From positions 1 to 28,395 of the forward strand of contig DASRIS010000149.1 of assembly GCA_035649895.1 (NCBI GenBank): a stretch of 28,395 nt of DNA. The letters run 5' to 3'. The position numbers were made by a program, and so were the translations under genes. Source of the stretch: DASSUC01 sp035649895. GTDB lineage: Bacteria > Actinomycetota > Actinomycetes > Mycobacteriales > Micromonosporaceae. The notes below the pieces were generated by a model, which saw nothing but the letters and a program-made list of their open reading frames with translations, searched no databases and was not told the DNA's origin. Positions 1-6,954 of the stretch are shown here, piece by piece; positions within the stretch are counted from its first letter, which is position 1; every line of letters starts with the position of its first letter.

Positions 1-280
1 GGGCGTCGCGGAAGTACTCGGCGACGGTGAGGGCAGACAGAGCGACCCGCAGGCGCACACCGGGCGGCTCGTCCATCTGGCCGAAGATCAGCGAGGCCTT
101 CTCCAACACGCCGGACTCGCCCATCTCGATGAACAGCAGCACGTCCTGGCCCTGCACGTCGCGGAAGTACTCCGCCATCGTCAGCGCGGACAGCGCGACC
201 CGCAGACGCGTGCCCGGCGGCTCGTCCATCTGGCCGAAGACCAGCGCGGTGTCCTTGAGGACGTCCGCCTCGCCCATCTC
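1..280 (-). repeat. Diverged in-frame tandem duplication of 153 bp inside atpD
   Basis: On the minus strand unit 1 spans 280-128 and unit 2 begins at 127 and runs off the left edge. Base n in unit 2 matches base n+153 in unit 1. My hand alignment of 126 bases gives about 27 differences, near 79% identity, many of them in third codon positions, so the two units are not identical copies. Unit 1 reads EMGEADVLKDTALVFGQMDE and onward to DVLLFI; unit 2 reads EMGESGVLEKASLIFGQMDE and onward to AEYFRDA. Unit 2 uses a few codons that are rare in this window (TTG, TCT, GCT, CCC, TCG). Confidence 0.85.
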
Positions 281-895
281 CAGGATCGCGTCGTTGCCCT
301 CACGGGTACGCTCACCGACGCCGGCGAACACCGACGTACCGCTGAAGTTGTGCGCGACCCGGATGATCATCTCCTGGATCAGCACGGTCTTGCCCACGCC
401 GGCACCGCCGAACAGGCCGATCTTGCCGCCCTTGACGTACGGCGCGAGCAGGTCGAGCACCTTGATGCCGGTCTCCAGCATCTCGGTCTTGGGCTCCAGG
501 TCGGCGAAGGCGGGGGCCTTGCGGTGGATCGGCCAGCGCTCCTCGACCTCCAGGCGCTCGCCCTCCTTGAGGTTCAGGCACTCACCGATCGCGTTGAACA
601 CGTGGCCCTTGGTCCCGTCGCCGACCGGCACCGTGATCGGCTCGCCGGTGTCGCGGACCTCGGCGCCGCGGACCAGGCCGTCGGTCGGCTGCATCGAGAT
701 CGCCCGCACCATGTTGTCGCCCAGGTGCTGGGCCACCTCGAGGGTGAGCCGCTTGGTCTCGCCACCGAGGCTCACGTCGACGTGCAGGGCGTTGAAGATC
801 TCCGGCATCGCGTCCCGCGGGAACTCCGCGTCGACGACCGGGCCGATGACCCGGACGACCCGGCCCACGCCGGTGTTGGTCTCCACAGCAGTCAT
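1..895 (-). CDS. atpD: ATP synthase F1 subunit beta, 3' end beyond the window, with an internal tandem duplication
   Basis: Catalytic subunit of F1, which makes or hydrolyses ATP at the membrane-bound F1Fo complex. 298 codons are visible from ATG at 895. The start overlaps the atpG stop by one base (TGATG). Seen: the N-terminal beta barrel, the Walker A loop GGAGVGKT at residues 163-170, and the catalytic-Glu segment GVGERTREG near 192-200 (the Glu is residue 195). After DVLLFI (251-256) the family normally continues with Asp-Asn-Ile-Phe-Arg. Here the frame goes on with EMGESGVL and repeats the preceding block through GQMDEPPGVRLRVALSAL and AEYFRDA up to the edge. The copy period is 51 codons. 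The frame stays open, so it is either a real in-frame duplication or a chimeric assembly. The identity as AtpD is certain; whether this copy is functional is not. Confidence 0.93.
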   Translation of the reverse strand, partial: MTAVETNTGVGRVVRVIGPVVDAEFPRDAMPEIFNALHVDVSLGGETKRLTLEVAQHLGDNMVRAISMQPTDGLVRGAEVRDTGEPITVPVGDGTKGHVFNAIGECLNLKEGERLEVEERWPIHRKAPAFADLEPKTEMLETGIKVLDLLAPYVKGGKIGLFGGAGVGKTVLIQEMIIRVAHNFSGTSVFAGVGERTREGNDAILEMGEADVLKDTALVFGQMDEPPGTRLRVALSALTMAEYFRDVQGQDVLLFIEMGESGVLEKASLIFGQMDEPPGVRLRVALSALTVAEYFRDA

Positions 896-1833
896 CACAC
901 TTCACTCCCCGCCGCCGCCAGCGCGTTGGCGCCGCCGACAATCTCGCTGATCTCCTGGGTGATCTCGGCCTGACGCGCGGAGTTCATCTGCTGCGTCAAC
1001 GTCTTGATCATCTCTTCCGCGTTGTCCGTAGCCGACTTCATCGCCCGCCGCCGGGCTCCCGACTCGCTCGCCGCCGCGTCGATCAACGCCGCGTAGATGC
1101 GCGTGTTGATGTACCGCGGCAGCAGCGCGTCGAGCAGCTCCTCCGCCTCCGGCTCGAACTCGTACACCGGCCGCACCCCGCTGACCTCCTCCTCCTCGAC
1201 CTGCATCGGGGCGAGGAAGTTGGCCGCCGGGACCTGGGTCATCAACGAGCGGAACTGGGTGTGCACCACGTGCAGCTCGTCGACGCCGACGACGCCGTCC
1301 GAACCCGCGGGCGGCGCACCGGGCGTGTCCACGTCGTCGGCGCCGGCGAGGAACGCCTTGATCAGCGTGTCACCGATCTCCCGCGCGTCGGCGAAGCTCG
1401 GGCGCTCGGAGAAACCGGTCCAGCTCGCCTCGATGGGGCGGTTGCGGAACCGGTAGTAGCCCACGCCCTTGCGCCCGACCACGTAGAGCACGACCTGCTT
1501 GCCGTCCTCGCGCAGCCGCGATATCAGCTGCTCCGCGGTGCGGATCACGTTGGCGTTGTAGGCGCCGCACAGGCCCCGGTCGCTGGTGACCACCAGGACG
1601 CCGGCCCGCCGGACCTGCGCCCGCCCGGTCAGCATGGGGTGGTCCATGGTCGCGTTGGACGCGAGCTCGGTCAGCACCCCGGTGATCGCCCTGGCGTAGG
1701 GCAGCGACGCCGCCACCCGCTCCTGCGCCTTGCCCAGGCGGCTGGTCGCCACCAGCTCCATCGCCCGGGTGATCTTCTTCGTGGAGCGGGTGGTTCTGAT
1801 CCGCCGCCGGAGGGTCCGAACCTGGCCGGCCAC
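895..1833 (-). CDS. atpG: ATP synthase F1 subunit gamma
   Basis: Central rotor stalk of F1 that couples c-ring rotation to the three catalytic beta sites. 312 aa from GTG at 1833. Seen: the N-terminal coiled-coil helix with the family signature RRRIRTTRSTKKITRAMELV (residues 9-28), the Rossmann-like middle with VLVVTSDRGLCGAYNANV, and the long C-terminal helix ending ITQEISEIVGGANALAA. The middle carries an extra Gly/Pro loop (VDTPGAPPAGSDGVV), of a kind expected in actinobacterial gamma subunits. The gene sits 2 bp after the atpA stop and its TGA overlaps the atpD ATG by one base, so translational coupling within the ATP synthase operon is likely. The GTG start fits the N-terminus expected for the family. 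Confidence 0.97.
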   Translation of the reverse strand: MAGQVRTLRRRIRTTRSTKKITRAMELVATSRLGKAQERVAASLPYARAITGVLTELASNATMDHPMLTGRAQVRRAGVLVVTSDRGLCGAYNANVIRTAEQLISRLREDGKQVVLYVVGRKGVGYYRFRNRPIEASWTGFSERPSFADAREIGDTLIKAFLAGADDVDTPGAPPAGSDGVVGVDELHVVHTQFRSLMTQVPAANFLAPMQVEEEEVSGVRPVYEFEPEAEELLDALLPRYINTRIYAALIDAAASESGARRRAMKSATDNAEEMIKTLTQQMNSARQAEITQEISEIVGGANALAAAGSEV

Positions 1834-1835
1834 TG

Positions 1836-3473
1836 CTACCGCCGGGCCGGCACGTGGCGGGTCACCGTCTCGCGGGCCTCGGCTCCGGCTTCCATCGCCT
1901 CGGCTTCCGGCTCGTTGACGCGGACCGTCTCGTCCTTGGCGAGGAACATCTCCTTGAAGTGGGCGACTGCCTGGTCGAGCGTTGCCACGACATCGTCGTC
2001 CCAGTTCTGCGCCGTGACCGACTCCAGCGTCCCCTTGTGGTTGTGGCGCAGGTACTGGAGGAGCTCCGACTCGAACCGGCGCACCTCACCGATCGGGATG
2101 TCGTCCAGCTTGCCGGTGGTGCCGGCCCAGATCGAGACGGTCTGCTCGTCCATCGGGTACGGCGAGTAGTTCGGCTGCTTGAGCAGCTCCACCAGGCGCG
2201 CCCCGCGGTCCAGCTGGGCCCGGGAGGCACGGTCCAGGTCGGAGGCGAACGCGGCGAACGCCTCCAGGTCGCGGTACTGCGCCAGGTTGAGCCGCAGCGA
2301 GCCGGCCACCTTCTTCATCGGCTTGGTCTGCGCCGCCCCACCGACCCGGGACACCGACGTGCCCACGTTGATCGCGGGCCGTACGCCCTGGTTGAACAGG
2401 TCCTGCTCGAGGAAGATCTGGCCGTCGGTGATCGAGATGACGTTGGTCGGGATGTAGGCCGAGATGTCGTTGGCCTTGGTCTCGATCAGTGGCAGGCCCG
2501 TCATCGAGCCGCCGCCCATCTCGTCAGGGAGCTTCGCGCAGCGCTCCAGCAGCCGCGAGTGCAGGTAGAAGACATCCCCCGGGTACGCCTCGCGCCCCGG
2601 CGGCCGGCGCAGCAGCAGCGACACGGCGCGGTACGCCTCGGCCTGCTTGGACAGGTCGTCGAAGATGATCAGGACGTGCTTGCCGGCGTACATCCAGTGC
2701 TGCCCGATCGCCGACCCGGTGTACGGCGACAGGTACTTGAAGCCGGCCGGGTCGGAGGCTGGCGCGGCGACGATGGTGGTGTACTCCAGCGCGCCGTGCT
2801 CATCCAGCACGCCGCGCACCGCCGCGATGGTGGACGCCTTCTGCCCGATCGCCACGTAGATGCAGCGCACCTGCTGCACCGGGTCGCCGGAGAGCCAGTT
2901 CTGCCGCTGGTTGATGATCGTGTCGATCGCGACCGTGGTCTTGCCGGTCTTGCGGTCCCCGATGATCAGCTGCCGCTGGCCCCGGCCGATCGGCGTCATC
3001 GAGTCGATCGCCTTGATGCCCGTCTGCAGCGGCTCGCTCACCGGCTGCCGCGCCATCACGTTCGGCGCCTGCAGCTCCAGCTCCCGGAAGCCCTCGTTGG
3101 TGATCTCGCCCAGGCCGTCGATGGGCTCGCCCAGCGGGTTGACGGTACGCCCGAGGAAGCCGTCACCGATCGGCACCGAGAGCACCCGGCCGGTGCGCTT
3201 GACCTGCTGCCCCTCCTCGATGCCGGCGAACTCGCCGAGCACCACCACGCCGATCGCGCGCACGTCGAGGTTCAGCGCGACGCCGAGCGTGCCGTCCGCG
3301 AACTCCAGCAGCTCGTTCGCCATGGTCGAGGGCAGGCCCTCCACCTGGGCGATGCCGTCGCCCGCCATGGTCACCACGCCGACCTCCTCCCGGGAGATCT
3401 CGGGCGTGTAGGAGGAGACATAGCGCTCGAGCGCGCCGCGGATCTCCTCCGACGAGATGGTCAGCTCGGCCAT
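1836..3473 (-). CDS. atpA: ATP synthase F1 subunit alpha
   Basis: Non-catalytic nucleotide-binding subunit that alternates with beta in the F1 hexamer. 545 aa from ATG at 3473 (MAELTISSEEIRGAL). A second in-frame ATG lies at 3482. I prefer 3473 because AGAGG at 3483-3487 then has a normal 9-base spacing and the protein begins as the family does. Walker A is GDRKTGKT at residues 172-179. The alpha signature PAINVGTSVSRVGG and the C-terminal helical domain are present. The tail beyond the usual end is acidic and Ala/Glu-rich (EPEAEAMEAGAEARE). The atpH stop lies 31 bp upstream and atpG starts 2 bp downstream. No missing key residue was seen. Confidence 0.97.
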   Translation of the reverse strand: MAELTISSEEIRGALERYVSSYTPEISREEVGVVTMAGDGIAQVEGLPSTMANELLEFADGTLGVALNLDVRAIGVVVLGEFAGIEEGQQVKRTGRVLSVPIGDGFLGRTVNPLGEPIDGLGEITNEGFRELELQAPNVMARQPVSEPLQTGIKAIDSMTPIGRGQRQLIIGDRKTGKTTVAIDTIINQRQNWLSGDPVQQVRCIYVAIGQKASTIAAVRGVLDEHGALEYTTIVAAPASDPAGFKYLSPYTGSAIGQHWMYAGKHVLIIFDDLSKQAEAYRAVSLLLRRPPGREAYPGDVFYLHSRLLERCAKLPDEMGGGSMTGLPLIETKANDISAYIPTNVISITDGQIFLEQDLFNQGVRPAINVGTSVSRVGGAAQTKPMKKVAGSLRLNLAQYRDLEAFAAFASDLDRASRAQLDRGARLVELLKQPNYSPYPMDEQTVSIWAGTTGKLDDIPIGEVRRFESELLQYLRHNHKGTLESVTAQNWDDDVVATLDQAVAHFKEMFLAKDETVRVNEPEAEAMEAGAEARETVTRHVPARR

Positions 3474-3504
3474 CCTCAACATCCTCTATATCTACGAGAG
3501 TCGG

Positions 3505-4392
3505 TTATTTGGTGCCCGCGAGGGCGTTGCGGTTCTCCGCCAGCCGGCGCGCGACCGTGCCGTCGTACAGGTCGTTGCCGACCCGCACCCGGACCCCGCC
3601 GAGGACCCCGGGATCGACTGTGATCTTCAGGCTGACCTCTCGACCGTACATTTCCGCCAGGCGCGCGCCCAAACGGTCCTCGTCGGCCTCTGCCAGCGGC
3701 TCGGCCACTGTGACGTAGGCGATGTGCCGGTCCCGGCGCTCGGCCGCCAGCTCGACCAGGCGGGTCAGCGAGCTGGTGAACCCCCGCCCGCCGAAGCCGG
3801 CCACGGCGATCTCGGCGAGGCGTACGGTGGCCGGCCGGGCCCGCTCGGCGAGCAGCGCCCGCACCAGCTCCACCCGCCGCGGCACCCCGGCCGACACGTC
3901 GCCCAGCGCCGCGGCGAGCCCCGGGTCACCGGCGACGATCTGGCCGAACCGGAACAGCTCGTCCTCCACCTCGCCCAGCTCACCGTGGGGCGTCGACCCG
4001 GCTCGGGCCGCAGCGCCGCCCTCGCCTGGCGCCGGCGGCGCCTGACCGGCCCGGGCGGCGGAGGCGAGCAGCGCGTCCACGCCCAGCCGCTCGGCCGCGT
4101 CGAGCAGCTGGCTCGGGGCCGACCAGCGCCCGCTGACCAGCACCCGCAACAGGTCGAGCGGGTGCTCGGCGACCTTGCCTTCCAGGAGGCTGCCCAGCAG
4201 GCCGGCCCGGTCCGCGCCCGCGCGGGCCGGGTCGGACAGGGCCCGGCGCAGGCGCGGCTGGCTCCTCAGCAGGCCGGCTACGGCCAGAACCTCATCGGCG
4301 AGCGCGGCCAGGTCGGCCGAGCTTGCCTGGTCGGCGTACGCGTCCAGCCGCTCCTGCGCCGCCGCGTACGACTCCCGGCTGGCCGCCTGCAT
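3505..4392 (-). CDS. atpH: ATP synthase subunit delta
   Basis: Peripheral-stalk subunit that ties F1 to subunit b. 295 aa from ATG at 4392, whose A is shared with the atpF TGA (TGATG). Seen: the N-terminal helical bundle (LAALADEVLAVAGLLRSQPRLR) and the conserved C-terminal block GRVSL-type segment EVSLKITVDPGVLGGVRVRV followed by NDLYDGTVARRL. The protein is longer than the roughly 180 aa of Escherichia coli delta. The extra length includes an Ala/Gly/Pro-rich linker near residues 115-145 and fits the long delta form of actinobacteria. It is not fused to subunit b, unlike the mycobacterial b-delta protein. The stop is TAA at 3505, 31 bp before atpA. Confidence 0.95.
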   Translation of the reverse strand: MQAASRESYAAAQERLDAYADQASSADLAALADEVLAVAGLLRSQPRLRRALSDPARAGADRAGLLGSLLEGKVAEHPLDLLRVLVSGRWSAPSQLLDAAERLGVDALLASAARAGQAPPAPGEGGAAARAGSTPHGELGEVEDELFRFGQIVAGDPGLAAALGDVSAGVPRRVELVRALLAERARPATVRLAEIAVAGFGGRGFTSSLTRLVELAAERRDRHIAYVTVAEPLAEADEDRLGARLAEMYGREVSLKITVDPGVLGGVRVRVGNDLYDGTVARRLAENRNALAGTK

Positions 4393-4967
4393 CAGCGTGA
4401 CCTTCCGGAGCCGCCGGTGCCGGTCGGCTCCAGCCCGCGGTCGGTCTCCAGCTCGGCCAGGAAGCGCTCCACCGTCCCCCGGCGCCGGGCCTCGTCGTCC
4501 AGGGACTCGCCGACGATACGCCCGGCCAGGTCGACTGCGATCCGGCCGACGTCGGCCCGCAGCTCCCGTACGATCGTCTGCCGCTCCCCGGTGAGCTGCT
4601 CGCGGCCGGCGGTGATCACCCGGTCGGCCTCCTCGCGCGCCTGCGCAAGGACATCGTTCTTGATCGCCACGGCCTCAGCGCGCGCCTCGTCACGGATCCG
4701 CGCCGCCTCGGTGCGGGCCTCGGCGAGCTGGGCACGGTACTGCTCGAGCAGCCGGTTGGCCTCGGCCTGCGCCGCCTCCGCCCGCTTGATCCCGCCCTCG
4801 ATCGCCTCGACCCGGGCCGCGAACGTCTGCTCCATGCGCGGCCACACGAACCGGCCCAGCACGTAGACGAGCAGGCCGAAGGCGACCAGGCCGACCACGA
4901 TCTCCTGCCAGATCGGCAGGATCGGGTTGGGCACGTGCGGCGCCTCTTCGGCGGCTAAGTAGCGCAT
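4392..4967 (-). CDS. atpF: ATP synthase Fo subunit b
   Basis: Peripheral stalk, anchored in the membrane by one N-terminal helix. 191 aa from ATG at 4967, preceded by a good GGAGG ribosome-binding site. Seen: a hydrophobic segment at about residues 20-42 (EIVVGLVAFGLLVYVLG), then FVWPRMEQTF and a long Ala/Glu/Arg-rich amphipathic coiled coil to about residue 165, the standard b architecture. The C-terminus is Gly/Arg-rich. It lies 31 bp after atpE and its TGA overlaps the atpH start by one base. Confidence 0.95.
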   Translation of the reverse strand: MRYLAAEEAPHVPNPILPIWQEIVVGLVAFGLLVYVLGRFVWPRMEQTFAARVEAIEGGIKRAEAAQAEANRLLEQYRAQLAEARTEAARIRDEARAEAVAIKNDVLAQAREEADRVITAGREQLTGERQTIVRELRADVGRIAVDLAGRIVGESLDDEARRRGTVERFLAELETDRGLEPTGTGGSGRSR

Positions 4968-4998
4968 GGGAACCTCCGTTGAAGAGGGTGGGTCCTAC

Positions 4999-5217
4999 CT
5001 AGAAGACGAAGCCGAAGGCGATGCCGAGCAGGGCGAGCGCCTCGACCACCGCGAAGCCGATCCAGAGGAACGGCTGGGTGAGCCGCGCCGACTCCGGCTG
5101 GCGGGCGGTGGACTGGATGTACGCGGCGAAGATGAGGCCCACGCCGATGCCGGGCCCGATCGCGGCCAGGCCGTAGCCGACGGCGCTGAGGCTGCCCTCT
5201 ACCTGAGCGAGATCCAT
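4999..5217 (-). CDS. atpE: ATP synthase Fo subunit c (proteolipid)
   Basis: Forms the proton-driven rotor ring. 72 aa from ATG at 5217 with a strong AGGAGG site (AGGAGGAAGCGCAACA before ATG). Two transmembrane helices are visible. The first carries the Gly-rich face GYGLAAIGPGIGVGLIFA. The polar loop is ARQPE. The second helix, WIGFAVVEALALLGIAF, holds the proton-binding carboxylate Glu59. No Na+-binding signature (the Gln/Thr pair of sodium-type rings) was seen, so a proton ring is inferred. The strong binding site fits the high c-subunit stoichiometry. Confidence 0.97.
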   Translation of the reverse strand: MDLAQVEGSLSAVGYGLAAIGPGIGVGLIFAAYIQSTARQPESARLTQPFLWIGFAVVEALALLGIAFGFVF

Positions 5218-5281
5218 TGTTGCGCTTCCTCCTGAGCTATCGCGTGACCATCACGCGGACGACGGACGGGGGACGGTGACT

Positions 5282-6094
5282 CTAGTGCTCCTCGGCGAGC
5301 GCGCCCTGCACGTAGCTCGCGGTCAGTACGACGAAGACGTACGCCTGCAGCAGGATGACCATCGCCTCGAGGAACGTCAGCGCGATCGCCATCGCCCACG
5401 ACAGCAGCGAGATCGGCTTGAGGAACAGGGCCTCCGCGTTGAGCAGCGCGAACCCGCCGAGCGTGAAGACGAGCAGGATCATGTGGCCGGCGAACATGTT
5501 CGCGAAGAGCCGCACAGCGAGGGTGAACGGCCGCACCAGGAACGTCGAGATGAACTCGATCGGGATCAGGATCGGCAGTACGAACCACGGCGCCGGCGGG
5601 ACCAGGCTGATCTTCAGGTACTTGACCAGCCCGTGCCTGCGGACGCCGACCGCCATGAACATGATCCAGCTGATGACCGCCAGCATGGCCGGGAAGGCGA
5701 TGTGCGAGTTCGGCGAGACCTGGATGAACGGCACGATCGCGAAGAGGTTCATCAGCAGGATGAAGGAGAACAGCGTCGCCAGGTAGGGCGCGAAGCGCAG
5801 GCCCTCCGGCCCGATCATCTCCCGGCCGACGCCGTCACGGACGAAGCCGTACACCGACTCGGCCAGCCACTGCTTGCGGTCCGGCACGATCTTCGGGTCG
5901 CGGTAGGCGAGCAGGAAGAACACGATGAGCAGCGCCACCGCCACCCACACCAGCAGGGTGAACCTGGTCAGCCAGTAGCCGCCGCCCTCGACCAGGCTGG
6001 GCGGGTAGAAGTCATGCACGCTCGGTGGGAACGGGACCTCCTCGGCGCGCACGAACGCTAGTCCGCTCACCACTTCCCCCCCATCGCTAGGCAC
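5282..6094 (-). CDS. atpB: ATP synthase Fo subunit a
   Basis: Stator channel subunit that passes protons to the c ring. 270 aa from GTG at 6094. Several hydrophobic helices are visible, and the essential arginine sits in LAVRLFANMFAGHMILL. HDFYPPSL near the N-terminus is typical of actinobacterial a subunits. The start is uncertain. GTG 6094 overlaps the end of the AtpZ-like gene by 8 bases and has no clear binding site. The in-frame GTG at 6070 follows a G7 run (6076-6082) at usable spacing and would give MSGLAFVRAEEVPF. The stop at 5282 is firm. Confidence 0.95.
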   Translation of the reverse strand: MPSDGGEVVSGLAFVRAEEVPFPPSVHDFYPPSLVEGGGYWLTRFTLLVWVAVALLIVFFLLAYRDPKIVPDRKQWLAESVYGFVRDGVGREMIGPEGLRFAPYLATLFSFILLMNLFAIVPFIQVSPNSHIAFPAMLAVISWIMFMAVGVRRHGLVKYLKISLVPPAPWFVLPILIPIEFISTFLVRPFTLAVRLFANMFAGHMILLVFTLGGFALLNAEALFLKPISLLSWAMAIALTFLEAMVILLQAYVFVVLTASYVQGALAEEH

Positions 6095-6317
6095 CTAGCC
6101 GCCGGACGACCAGGTAGACGCCCCCGGCCGCGCCGACGACCGCCCCGGCCGCCGTGGCGATGCCGTCGGAGCCGAGCCACCGGTCGACCAGCCAGCCGAT
6201 GAACCCCCACACCACGATGCCGGAGACCAGGTACGCCATGGCCGTGATGCCTTGACCGGCGCCGGGCGCGGAGCCACCCGAGCCCTCAGGGCGCTGAGAG
6301 GGTGGGCTACCGGCCAT
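6087..6317 (-). CDS. AtpZ/AtpI-family small membrane protein
   Basis: 76 aa from ATG at 6317 (MAGSPPSQRPEGSGG). Seen: a soluble Pro/Gly/Ser-rich N-terminus, a first transmembrane helix AMAYLVSGIVVWGFIGWLVD and a second TAAGAVVGAAGGVYLVV, with a short polar turn DRWLGSDG. This two-helix hairpin just before atpB is the hallmark of the AtpZ family, reported as an accessory protein of the Fo sector in other bacteria; the exact role here is inferred. The open frame extends upstream to 6443, but that extension is Arg/Gly-rich and unlike the family. The stop TAG lies 8 bases inside the longest atpB reading. Confidence 0.8.
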   Translation of the reverse strand: MAGSPPSQRPEGSGGSAPGAGQGITAMAYLVSGIVVWGFIGWLVDRWLGSDGIATAAGAVVGAAGGVYLVVRRLGA

Positions 6318-6533
6318 AACGCGCCGAACGATATCAGTCGACGGGCTCTGGCTGCGTGCCACCCCCCACGCGGCGACACCGCGCGGGCCCAGCCCCGGCC
6401 ACGCTCGCTCTCGCGTGACCGCCCCCGATCCGGTGGCGCACATTCACCGGCGCCAGGCCCGGACACGGCCGGTTCCCGGGACGTTACTCCCAGACGGCCG
6501 GCGGGGAAAGCCGCCGGGATGTCGCGGCAGGCG
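6318..6533. other. 216-bp gap between the AtpI-like and AtpZ-like genes
   Basis: I see no convincing gene here. On the minus strand a TANNNT-type -10 candidate (TATCGT, inside GATATCGT, near 6328-6335) lies about 10 bases before the AtpZ-like ATG, without a recognisable -35. A perfect 7-bp hairpin, CCGGCGG / CCGCCGG (6498-6504 with 6511-6517, loop of 6), lies 16 bases after the AtpI-like stop. The gap is the only sizeable break between prmC and atpD and is the best place for a separate ATP synthase promoter. Confidence 0.4.
6498..6517 (-). terminator. Weak hairpin after the AtpI-like gene
   Basis: Perfect 7-bp GC stem with a 6-base loop, just downstream of the minus-strand stop at 6534. No T tract follows on the transcribed strand, so it could be a pause, a processing site or chance in GC-rich DNA. 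Confidence 0.25.
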
Positions 6534-6935
6534 TCAGCGCCGGTCCCCCGCACCGGCGTGCCGGATGCCGCTCCTGGTCACCCACCAGATCTGCGCCCCG
6601 GTCCAGCCCACCACACCGGTGACGATGCCCACCGCCAGCGCCCCCTTGCCGGCCCAGCCGGTGTCCAGGACCGCCATCATGGCGACGCCGAGCAGGCTGA
6701 ACTTGACCACGTACGCGACCATGCCGACCGGCAGTACGAGCTGCGGGCTGACGGTGTCCGCCCAGGCGATGGCGAGGGTCGAGACCGTGTAGCTGCCGGC
6801 CACTACGGCCACCCCGCCGGCCACGCCCGCGGCCTGCGCCGGGCCTGCGGCGAGCCACCCGGCGACCGCGCCGAGCACCAGCAGCGCGCCGGACGCGCCG
6901 AGCACCGCCGGCAGGTGCGCCAGCCGCCAGCCCAT
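6534..6935 (-). CDS. atpI: ATP synthase subunit I-like membrane protein
   Basis: 133 aa from ATG at 6935. Four hydrophobic helices can be drawn: AVLGASGALLVLGAVAGWLA, VAGGVAVVAGSYTVSTLAIA, QLVLPVGMVAYVVKFSLLGV and ALAVGIVTGVVGWTGAQIWW. The length, helix count and position just before the atp genes fit actinobacterial AtpI-like proteins, a divergent family linked to assembly or Mg2+ supply of Fo. The sequence is poorly conserved in general, so the assignment leans on context. It starts 19 bp after glyA and is followed by a 216-bp gap. No decaprenyl-phosphate GlcNAc-1-phosphate transferase gene (rfe/wecA) is found here, although one often precedes this gene in relatives. Confidence 0.75.
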   Translation of the reverse strand: MGWRLAHLPAVLGASGALLVLGAVAGWLAAGPAQAAGVAGGVAVVAGSYTVSTLAIAWADTVSPQLVLPVGMVAYVVKFSLLGVAMMAVLDTGWAGKGALAVGIVTGVVGWTGAQIWWVTRSGIRHAGAGDRR

Positions 6936-6954
6936 CAGCGGGGGGACCCGGTCA

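Noticed and set aside
1854..3623. 589-codon plus-strand frame opposite atpA
   Set aside because: High-GC antisense shadow: the composition is Arg/Leu/Val/Asp/His-rich with no domain, and the atpA frame is beyond doubt.
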